NCBI GenBank assembly: GCA_021792135.1
Contig: JAJYVF010000011.1
Location: 78,570 to 142,569, forward strand
From: Acidobacteriota bacterium
Lineage (GTDB): Bacteria; Acidobacteriota; Terriglobia; Terriglobales; Acidobacteriaceae
Reading direction: 5' to 3'
DNA length: 64,000 bases
The translations under genes were made by a program, and so were the position numbers. Below the pieces are notes generated by a model. That model searched no databases and was not told the DNA's origin. It worked only from the letters and a program-made list of their open reading frames with translations. Positions 56,822 to 64,000 of this stretch are shown one piece after another; positions within the stretch are counted from its first letter, which is position 1; the number at the start of each line of letters is the position of its first letter.

Positions 56822-59800
56822 ATGAAGACGTTTCTCCGCCTGCATTGTGCGTGGGCAGCCATCTGCCTGCTGGTTGTCAGCCTGTTTTGTGAACCCCTCC
56901 TTCATGCCCAGCAAACGCTCGGCAGCCTGAACGGAACCGTTACCGATGTCTCCGGCGCCGCCGTCGCTGGGGCCCAGATCACGGCAGTCAGCAATCAGAC
57001 AAGCCTGACGCGCTCCGGCACATCGGGGAAGGACGGTTTCTGGGAGATCCTGAATCTGCCGGTCGGCACCTACCGGGTGACGGTTTCCGACGCGAACTTC
57101 CAGACCGTCAATTTTCCGGGCATTGCGGTCCAGGAAATGCGCGCCACCACCATCAACGCCTCCCTGAAGCCCGGCACCGTCACGGAGTCGGTGACAGTGA
57201 GCGCGAATCCGCTGCTGAACGCCACCGATACCACCAACGGCTACACGGTGGACAAAGCAGTCATTGCGACCACGCCTCTGGCGACGGGGAGCTTTACCCA
57301 GCTTGCCGTGTTTGCGCCGGGCGTCAATGCCGAGCTGCTCAGCGGCATCGACACCAATGCCGGACTGGGTAACCAGAACATCTGGGCCAATGGCCAGCGA
57401 GCCACCAGCAATACCTTCCAGGTGAACGGCACCGACGTCAGCAACATCTTCAACGGCATGAGCGCGAGCGGCCTCACGTCGCAGCGGTGGAATTTCAACA
57501 TCGGCGGCGGAAGCACGTCGAGCACCTCTTCCGCGGGAGCGGCGCCCATCGGCGGCGCTGCCCAGACCAGCACCTCCGTCTATGGGTCGACCGGTAACAG
57601 CCTGCCTTCTCCTCCGCCGGAGTTCCTGCAGGAGATGCGTGTCAACACCTCCATGTACGACGCGCAGCAGGGCGAAACCGCCGGCGCGCAGATCGACGTC
57701 AACACGTCGACCGGAACCAACCAGTTCCACGGCCAGCTTTATGGCACGTTTGCCAACAACTCGATGAACGCCGCGCCCTTCTTCTTCCGGCAGGAATATC
57801 TGCTGGCGACGCAGGGCGTGGGCTCATTTCCGGCTTCCCTGGCCAATCCCGGCGTGCATCGCTGGACGGCCGGCGGGACGATCGGCGGTCCCATTCGCCG
57901 GGATAAGCTGTTCTTCTTTGCCGCTTATCAGCGCCTGTACGACTCCGATCAGTCGACGGGGCTGACGCAGATGAACGTTCCCAGCGGCCTGACGGACGAC
58001 CGTTCGCCGGCCGGGCTGGCTGCCGCCGCCGCCAGCTGGGACAGCGGAACTCCCTTCACCGGCGCCCTCGACCCCATCGCCCAGGCGATCATGCAGGCCA
58101 GGCTGCCCAACGGCCAGTACATGATTCCGTCCGCGCAGACGACGGCGCCTTTCCAGTACGGCGTATCCAACGTGACGCTGATCGGGACGTCGCTGCTGAC
58201 CGGAAATCAGGCCACTGGAACCCTGCAGTACAACCTCAGCAATACCGACCAGCTGACGGCCAAGTACTACTACCAGTCCGATCCGGCGAATAAGACCTTT
58301 GGCATGTCCCAGGTCGGCGGGTTTCCGCAGACGCAGAGCAATGGCTCGCAGGTGGCCTCGATCGAGAACACGCACAGCATCGGCTCCAGGATGAACCTCA
58401 CTGAGAACCTGGGCTATGCGCGCATGTACTCCTACAGCTACTACACGCAGACCCTGCCGGGAGGGAACTTCGGGATCGGCGGGAGCAACCCCGGAGGCTT
58501 CTATCAGGCTCCCGGCATGCCCGGCCTGCTGATCGACGAAATGCCCGCCAACAATACCGTAGCCCCGGGCCTGAAGGTGGGTCCTTTCAACTCCTTCGCC
58601 AACATCGGCTTTTATCAGAACCGCCTCAATCCTTCGGCCAACGCCATCTTTACCGTGGGCCGACACACCGTTACGGTGGGCGGCGGCTACAGCTATACAC
58701 AGCTGAATATCGAGAACAACCGCGACGGGATCCCGCAGATTACCTCCAGAAACTTTGAGAGCTTCCTTGAAGGCAAGGTCCACGGTTCGAACCTGCTGGA
58801 AAGCATCGCCAACGGCCGCAACAATGCCAACCGTTATTACCGGATGAACGAGAGCGCCGCCTACGTGCAGGACAAGTGGCAGGCGCTGCCGAACCTGAGC
58901 ATCACGGCCGGGATGCGCTATGACTACCATGGCGGTCTGACCGAGAGGTACGGCAACATGTTCAACTTCGATCCCGCCCTGTACAACGTGACAGGCACCA
59001 CGACCAGCGGTTTCGCGGTGAACAATTCGGGATTTGTGATTGCGGGGAATAACAAATTCAATCCCACACCCGGCGTCAGCGACTCCACGCTGACCGGCCG
59101 CCAGTGGGGTCTGTCGCCCCGCGTCGGATTTGCCTGGTCGCCGAAGGCCAATCGGGGAACCATCGTGTGGCGCGGCGGTTTCGGTCTTTACTTCGACCGC
59201 GGCGAGTTGTTCAGCTACCTGTCGCAGCCGGCGGGCAGCGGCAACGGCGGTCCCTTCGGAGTTACCGAGGCGGCGCCGCTGACCAGCTATGTCACCGGTA
59301 CCGGATCGACGCTCGAAAATTATCTGGGAACGCCGATCTACACGCCGGCCGGCTCTAATCCCTCCATCATCACCCAGGCGCTGCAGGCCACCCTCAACGG
59401 CATGACCGGCAGCTCAACCTTGTATGGCGAGAACTTTACCAACTGCGGCGGTGTCGGAAGTCAGCTCGATTACACCGCATGCCCCGTCGCCCTGAACTTC
59501 GGCGCGTACGACAGCAAAAACGTGCTGCCGTACACAATGAACTACACGCTCAACGTCGAGTGGCAGCCGGACACGAACATTGCCATCACTCTTGGGTACA
59601 CGGGAAGCCGCGGACGCCACGCGGTGATTCCGATTCCCTTCAACGAACCCGGGATCGCTACCGCGTCCAATCCGATCCACGGTGAGACCGCCAGCTATGG
59701 CTTTGAAGTTCTCAACCAGAACACCAGCGACCAGAACTTCGATTACCTGCCGATCGCGGTTGAGCCGTGGAATACCGAAGACGGGGGCAATACCGACTTC

Positions 59801-60925
59801 CGTACGCCGTACATCGGCTACAGCCCAAACGCCGCGATGTTCAGGGCGGCCGGCACCTCGGCTTACGACGCGCTGGAGACGCACCTGGAGAAGCGGCTGT
59901 CGCACAACCTGATGGGCGGCGTCAGCTATACCTTCAGCCATACCTACGACGAGCAGAGCGACATCGGCCTCTTCTTCACCGGGGATAACCCGAAGAACCT
60001 GCGCAGTTCCTACGCCAAATCCGACTTCGACCGCACCAACGTGCTGACCGGCAACTTCGATTTCGCGGTGCCGAACCGCGCGGGCCCGCATACGCTGTTG
60101 GCCTGGGCCGCCAACGACTGGCACATCGGCGGATGGGGCGTGGCGCAGAGCGGCCAGCCCTACTCGCTCTATGAGTTCTACGGCGCGGTGGGCAGCATCA
60201 ATTTCGGCGACTTCCCCACGCTGATGAACCCGGTCCTCGGAATCAAGAACCCGAGTAATCCCAAATCAGCGCTGACCGGCAACTCCGGCAAGTTCCGCAG
60301 CAGCGGCGGCAACTATATCCCCAGCATCGATCCCAGCCAGATTGCCATCAACTACATCCAGCCCGGGCAGATGGGCGTTCCCGTCTCCACGGGGAACGAC
60401 CCGCAGGACATCTACGAGACCAACTTTGCTTCAGGTCAGCGCAATATCTTCCGCCAGGCATTCCAGAAGCAGCTGAACTTTACCATCCGCAAGCAGTTCC
60501 ATCCCAGCGAACGGTACACGCTGGAGTATCACTTCAACATCTTCAACGCCACGAATACGACCAGCCTCGATGTGCCGCAGAACCAGACGCAGGTTCGGCA
60601 GAACTTCGGCTGCTCGGCGTCGGCGCTGGCGGCCGACGGCGGCAACAACAACTGCGCCCTGCAGTACGTCAATTACGGGCAGGTCGTAGCCGGCAACAAC
60701 CCGGTCGATCAGCAGTCCGCGCTGACGGACCTGGATCAGATTCCCTATCACAACGGGTCCGGCAAGACCACCACGATCCCGCTGGTGCTGCCGGCCGGGA
60801 CGCTGTCGTGCTCCAGCGCAACCATCAGCAATGGCTGCCCCAACAACGGGGCGAACTTCGGCTCGGTCACTTCGGTCATCGGCAGCGCCCGCACCATCAC
60901 CATGGGTCTGCACCTCATGTTCTGA
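56822..60925 (+). CDS. Oar-like TonB-dependent receptor (second of two)
   Basis: 1367 residues from ATG 56822 (MKTFLRLHCAWAAICLLVVS), where the signal peptide starts and is cut near LLHAQ. The carboxypeptidase-regulatory-like domain is LGSLNGTVTDVSGAAVAGAQ, the plug contains GNQNIWANGQRATSNTFQVN, and the barrel runs to a terminal Phe in ARTITMGLHLMF. Many Asn/Gly/Thr-rich loops are typical. It is about 185 residues longer than its neighbour and not a close duplicate. The likely role is TonB-dependent uptake of a large ligand. Confidence 0.9.
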   Translation: MKTFLRLHCAWAAICLLVVSLFCEPLLHAQQTLGSLNGTVTDVSGAAVAGAQITAVSNQTSLTRSGTSGKDGFWEILNLPVGTYRVTVSDANFQTVNFPGIAVQEMRATTINASLKPGTVTESVTVSANPLLNATDTTNGYTVDKAVIATTPLATGSFTQLAVFAPGVNAELLSGIDTNAGLGNQNIWANGQRATSNTFQVNGTDVSNIFNGMSASGLTSQRWNFNIGGGSTSSTSSAGAAPIGGAAQTSTSVYGSTGNSLPSPPPEFLQEMRVNTSMYDAQQGETAGAQIDVNTSTGTNQFHGQLYGTFANNSMNAAPFFFRQEYLLATQGVGSFPASLANPGVHRWTAGGTIGGPIRRDKLFFFAAYQRLYDSDQSTGLTQMNVPSGLTDDRSPAGLAAAAASWDSGTPFTGALDPIAQAIMQARLPNGQYMIPSAQTTAPFQYGVSNVTLIGTSLLTGNQATGTLQYNLSNTDQLTAKYYYQSDPANKTFGMSQVGGFPQTQSNGSQVASIENTHSIGSRMNLTENLGYARMYSYSYYTQTLPGGNFGIGGSNPGGFYQAPGMPGLLIDEMPANNTVAPGLKVGPFNSFANIGFYQNRLNPSANAIFTVGRHTVTVGGGYSYTQLNIENNRDGIPQITSRNFESFLEGKVHGSNLLESIANGRNNANRYYRMNESAAYVQDKWQALPNLSITAGMRYDYHGGLTERYGNMFNFDPALYNVTGTTTSGFAVNNSGFVIAGNNKFNPTPGVSDSTLTGRQWGLSPRVGFAWSPKANRGTIVWRGGFGLYFDRGELFSYLSQPAGSGNGGPFGVTEAAPLTSYVTGTGSTLENYLGTPIYTPAGSNPSIITQALQATLNGMTGSSTLYGENFTNCGGVGSQLDYTACPVALNFGAYDSKNVLPYTMNYTLNVEWQPDTNIAITLGYTGSRGRHAVIPIPFNEPGIATASNPIHGETASYGFEVLNQNTSDQNFDYLPIAVEPWNTEDGGNTDFRTPYIGYSPNAAMFRAAGTSAYDALETHLEKRLSHNLMGGVSYTFSHTYDEQSDIGLFFTGDNPKNLRSSYAKSDFDRTNVLTGNFDFAVPNRAGPHTLLAWAANDWHIGGWGVAQSGQPYSLYEFYGAVGSINFGDFPTLMNPVLGIKNPSNPKSALTGNSGKFRSSGGNYIPSIDPSQIAINYIQPGQMGVPVSTGNDPQDIYETNFASGQRNIFRQAFQKQLNFTIRKQFHPSERYTLEYHFNIFNATNTTSLDVPQNQTQVRQNFGCSASALAADGGNNNCALQYVNYGQVVAGNNPVDQQSALTDLDQIPYHNGSGKTTTIPLVLPAGTLSCSSATISNGCPNNGANFGSVTSVIGSARTITMGLHLMF

Positions 60926-61037
60926 CCGCAGTTCCGCCTGAGGGTTCCCCCGACGAGAGGGAAACCCTTTTGTCCGGGGCTGGGCGGCTGCCGATTGTTC
61001 TGGCCCAGGCGGCCGGTACAATACCCCCAGAGTCAAC

Positions 61038-63014
61038 ATGGCGTTTACCGAGCAATACGACGTGGTGGTGGTGGGCGCGGGCCATGCCGGCTGCGAGGCG
61101 GCCATGGCCGCGGCGCGCATGGGTCTGCGCACGGCGCTCTTCACGCTCAACCTGGACCTGATCGCGCAGATGAGCTGCAATCCCGCCATCGGCGGCATTG
61201 CCAAAGGACACCTGGTGCGCGAAGTGGATGCGCTGGGCGGCGTCATGGGCGAGGTGGCGGATGCCGTGGGGATCCAGTTCCGCCTGCTGAATACCTCGCG
61301 CGGCCCGGCCGTGTGGTCGCCACGCGCGCAGTGCGACAAGCAGCAGTACCGCGTGAAGATGCGCGAGGTGCTGGAGTCGCAGCCGAACCTGTTTATCAAG
61401 CAGGCCGAAGTCAGCGACCTTGTGTTCGAAGGCACGACGTCGAGCGTGCAGCGTGCGGCGTGCGGCGTTCCTGAAGACGACGGTAGCCGTGTCACCGGAG
61501 TGAGGTTGCGGGATGGAAGGGTGATTCTGGCCGGTGCCACGGTGATCACGACGGGGACCTTCCTCAATGGGCTGATTCACTGCGGCGAGGAGCACTACCC
61601 GGCCGGCCGCAGCGGCGAGCCGCCTTCGGTGCTGCTGGGCGAAGCGCTGAAGCGCCTGGGGTTGCGCGGATGCCGCCTGAAGACGGGCACTCCTCCGCGG
61701 CTCGACGGGCGCACCATAGACTGGAGCCAGTTCCCGGAGCAGCCGGGCGATGCCGATCCGACGCCATTCAGCTTCCGCACGCGCGAGATTCCGCAGCGCC
61801 AGGTGTCGTGCCACATCGCATACACGACGCCGGAGACGCTGCGCATCATCCGCGAGAACGTGCACCGCTCGCCGATGTATTCGGGGCAGATCCGGGCCAT
61901 CGGGCCGCGCTACTGTCCGTCCATCGAAGACAAGGTCGTGAAGTTCCCGGACAAGGAGCAGCACCAGTTCTTCCTGGAGCCGGAGGGGCTGAAGACGCAT
62001 GAGGTCTACGTCAACGGGATGTCGACCTCGCTGCCGATGGAGGTGCAGTGGCGGATCGTGCGCTCCATACCGGGGCTTGAGAATGCGGAGATGCTGCGGC
62101 CGGGCTATGCCATCGAGTACGACGCCATCGACCCGACCGAACTGGACCGTTCGCTGCGGGTGAAGAGGTTTCATGGGCTCTACCTGGCGGGGCAGATCAA
62201 CGGGACCTCGGGATACGAGGAAGCCGCGTGCCAGGGCATCATGGCCGGGATCAACGCGGCGCTCAGCGTCAGAGGCGAGGCGCCGTTCACCCTCAACCGC
62301 ACCGAGGCCTACACGGGCATCCTGATCGACGACCTCATCTCGAAGGGCACCAACGAGCCATACCGGATGTTCACCTCGCGGGCGGAGTTCCGGCTGCACC
62401 TGCGCATCGACAACGCCGACCGGCGGCTGACTCCGTATGGGCACAGGCTGGGCCTGATCGGCGATGCCGCCTGGGCCGAGTACGAGGCCAGGCAGGCGCG
62501 GGCGGTGGCGCTCGAGAAGCTGCTTTCTACGGGAAGAGCAGCGGGAGGCGACTGGCCCGCCGGACAGACCTGGGCGCAGGTGCTGCGACGGCCTGAGGTG
62601 ACCATCGAGGGCCTGTGGCCGGTGGTGCGGGAACAACTGCGCGACCCCGTCTTCGGGCCCTGGCGGAACGGCTCGGCCGGCGAGCATCTTGCCGCGCAGG
62701 TGCGCAACGAGATCAAGACCGTGGAAACCGAGATCAAGTACGCCGGCTATCTCGACCAGCAGAAGAAGTCGATCGAGAAGCTAAAGAAGGCCGAAGAGCG
62801 CGGGATTCCGGAGTGGTTCGACTACACCCAGGTGAGCGGGCTCTCGCGCGAGATGCAGGAGAAGCTCGCGCGCGTGCGGCCCTCGACACTGGGCCAGGCG
62901 AGCCGCATTCCCGGCGTGACGCCGGCGGCGCTGACGCTGGTGAATGTGTACATCGAGATTCAGGGCCGGCGGGTGATGCGGCCCGTTGTCCGTGCTCAGG
63001 AAAAACAATCTTGA
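61038..63014 (+). CDS. mnmG: tRNA uridine-5-carboxymethylaminomethyl modification enzyme MnmG
   Basis: 658 residues. The FAD-binding [17 protein letters not shown], the conserved [20 protein letters not shown], the FAD-contact [18 protein letters not shown], and the C-terminal tRNA-binding part ([40 protein letters not shown]) are all present. With MnmE it modifies wobble uridines of tRNAs. The C-terminus ends [11 protein letters not shown], followed directly by the insertion-sequence region, so the natural 3' end of the gene may have been altered. Confidence 0.95.
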   Translation: MAFTEQYDVVVVGAGHAGCEAAMAAARMGLRTALFTLNLDLIAQMSCNPAIGGIAKGHLVREVDALGGVMGEVADAVGIQFRLLNTSRGPAVWSPRAQCDKQQYRVKMREVLESQPNLFIKQAEVSDLVFEGTTSSVQRAACGVPEDDGSRVTGVRLRDGRVILAGATVITTGTFLNGLIHCGEEHYPAGRSGEPPSVLLGEALKRLGLRGCRLKTGTPPRLDGRTIDWSQFPEQPGDADPTPFSFRTREIPQRQVSCHIAYTTPETLRIIRENVHRSPMYSGQIRAIGPRYCPSIEDKVVKFPDKEQHQFFLEPEGLKTHEVYVNGMSTSLPMEVQWRIVRSIPGLENAEMLRPGYAIEYDAIDPTELDRSLRVKRFHGLYLAGQINGTSGYEEAACQGIMAGINAALSVRGEAPFTLNRTEAYTGILIDDLISKGTNEPYRMFTSRAEFRLHLRIDNADRRLTPYGHRLGLIGDAAWAEYEARQARAVALEKLLSTGRAAGGDWPAGQTWAQVLRRPEVTIEGLWPVVREQLRDPVFGPWRNGSAGEHLAAQVRNEIKTVETEIKYAGYLDQQKKSIEKLKKAEERGIPEWFDYTQVSGLSREMQEKLARVRPSTLGQASRIPGVTPAALTLVNVYIEIQGRRVMRPVVRAQEKQS

Positions 63015-63778
63015 GGGGGGTGACCCCTCGGGAAGGGTAACAATATATCTGACACACAAGATTGTTCGGCGTAGAGTGGTCTTAGATCGAGAGTCCCTAT
63101 GGCGAACGACACGATGAAACGGCCCGTAACTCTCCAACAGGCAATAGTTTACTTCTCCGACTTTGACCGCGCCTTTCGCTATGCCGTAGAACTTCGCTGG
63201 CCCGATGCGCGTATTAACTGCCCCCGCTGCGCTCGGACAAACACTCCTTCCTCGGCACGCGGAAGGTCTGGTTCTGCAAGGGCTGCAAAAAGCAGTTCAC
63301 GGTGAAGGTTGGGACGATCTTCGAGGATTCCCCTATCGGACTCGATAAGTGGATGACGGCGGTCTGGATGATCGTCAACGCAAAGAACGGCGTCAGTTCC
63401 TACGAGATTGCCCGCAGTATCGGCGTGACGCAGAAGTCGGCATGGTTCATGCTTCACCGCATCCGCGAGGCGATGCGGAACGGCTCCTTCGTGAAGATGG
63501 GCGGCAACGATCAGGGGCCGGTTGAGGTTGACGAGACCTATGTCGGACCGAATCCTCAGAGGATGCACGCAGCGCGCCGCCTGAAGCTCCAGCACGCCAT
63601 TACGAACCGCACGAACAAGACCGCAGTGATGGGGATGCTGGACCGCGAGACGCGCCAAGTCCGCGCCCATGTTATCCCGAACGTGAAGCGCGAGACGCTG
63701 CAGAGCATGATCCTGAATCACCTTGCGGATGGTTCTCCGATCTACACGGATAATGCCAGCGCCTATGATCGTGTCTGA
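63015..63778 (+). mobile_element. IS1595-family insertion sequence remnant (ISXO2-like)
   Basis: The segment begins right after the mnmG stop with GGGGTGACCCC, possibly part of the left end, and contains a broken transposase gene (see next entry). It lacks the transposase 3' part and the right end, so it is incomplete. The left boundary is estimated. Confidence 0.6.
63099..63778 (+). pseudogene. Frameshifted, truncated IS1595-type transposase
   Basis: The first 45 or so codons read MANDTMKRPVTLQQAIVYFS, then RYAVELRWPDARINCPRC, the start of a zinc ribbon. One base is missing near 63228-63235, after which the frame shifts by one and continues as TRKVWFCKGCKKQFTVKVGT, completing the ribbon, and then as the DDE-type ISXO2 domain: first Asp in VEVDETYVGPN, second in YTDNASAYDRV. 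It stops at TGA 63776-63778, where a different sequence begins, so the third acidic residue (NxxE/W region) is absent. The product would be inactive. Confidence 0.85.
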
Positions 63779-63872
63779 GTAACGGAAAATTGGCGGTCGC
63801 AGCCGCAATATCTTGCGGTTTCAGAAGACGGAGATCACAAAATGTGGCTACTAAACTGATTACTCGGACACG
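63770..63872. repeat. 103-base inverted-repeat-bounded element in the transposase remnant
   Basis: CGTGTCTGAGTAA (63770-63782) and TTACTCGGACACG (63860-63872) are inverted copies with one mismatch, 77 bases apart. Between them lies a hairpin with CCGCAA-TATC-TTGCGG. The layout, and the fact that transposase homology stops at the left arm, resembles a miniature inverted-repeat element or the remnant ends of a second insertion sequence. No gene is visible from 63872 to 64000. Confidence 0.5.
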
Positions 63873-64000
63873 CTCCTAGCCCGCATTTCTCACAGGCAAG
63901 TTGTCGAGAGCGGTGAGTGGGATCGAGAAAAGTGATTGGAAAGGCCGTCTTTTCATGGCATAACTGCGTTGTCGAAGCGTAGTTGGAGCCGAAGAAGGGC

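Overview
The window is a high-GC chromosomal segment that looks like a Terriglobia/Acidobacteriaceae-type acidobacterium. The reasons are two tandem giant Oar-like TonB-dependent receptors with carboxypeptidase-regulatory N-termini, an 809-residue permease of the acidobacterial duplicated orphan permease (ADOP) type, orphan MacB-like permease pairs, and an acidobacterial-style short omega-like protein beside rho. This is inferred from family content only; no rRNA or tRNA gene was recognised. Coding density is high and most genes are ordinary housekeeping genes.

Layout. 1-7.5 kb is an envelope block: the start of a signal-peptide protein leaving the window, a possible 29-residue membrane peptide, a PDZ-containing membrane histidine kinase with its NtrC-type sigma-54 activator, a SIMPL/DUF541 protein, and an MlaE/MlaF-type lipid ABC permease and ATPase. 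7.5-10.3 kb is a scar: an S41 peptidase gene without its 5' part abuts a 5'-truncated, stop-interrupted group II intron (reverse transcriptase motifs 4-7, maturase domain and D5/D6-like hairpins), followed by a small beta-barrel gene. 10.4-21.6 kb holds a LysR regulator divergent from an almost complete branched-chain amino acid operon, leuA-leuB-leuC-leuD-ilvD-ilvB-ilvH-ilvC, with several translationally coupled overlaps. LeuA ends before its leucine-sensing domain. 21.7-25.5 kb carries a DUF4174 protein, a cyclic-nucleotide-domain histidine kinase, rho and an omega-like gene.

26-36.5 kb has two coupled MacB-like permeases with no ATPase, a gamma-carbonic-anhydrase-like protein, two oxidoreductases, the ADOP permease and two secreted proteins of unknown function. 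36.5-47.3 kb has a membrane-anchored peroxiredoxin, lpxI, a 999-residue secreted M14-type carboxypeptidase-like protein, guaA, a membrane protein, leuS and nfo. 47.3-53 kb has two membrane glycosyltransferase-like proteins, an EAL-HDOD protein and obg. 53-61 kb holds the two Oar-like receptors. mnmG follows at 61.0-63.0 kb. A broken IS1595-type insertion sequence and a 0.1-kb inverted-repeat element close the window.

No clearly new defence or biosynthetic system is visible. The best leads are the S41/group II intron junction, the LeuA without an allosteric domain, the PDZ-kinase/sigma-54 pair (GAFTSA instead of GAFTGA) beside lipid-transport genes, the possible small membrane peptide, and several unexplained inverted repeats.
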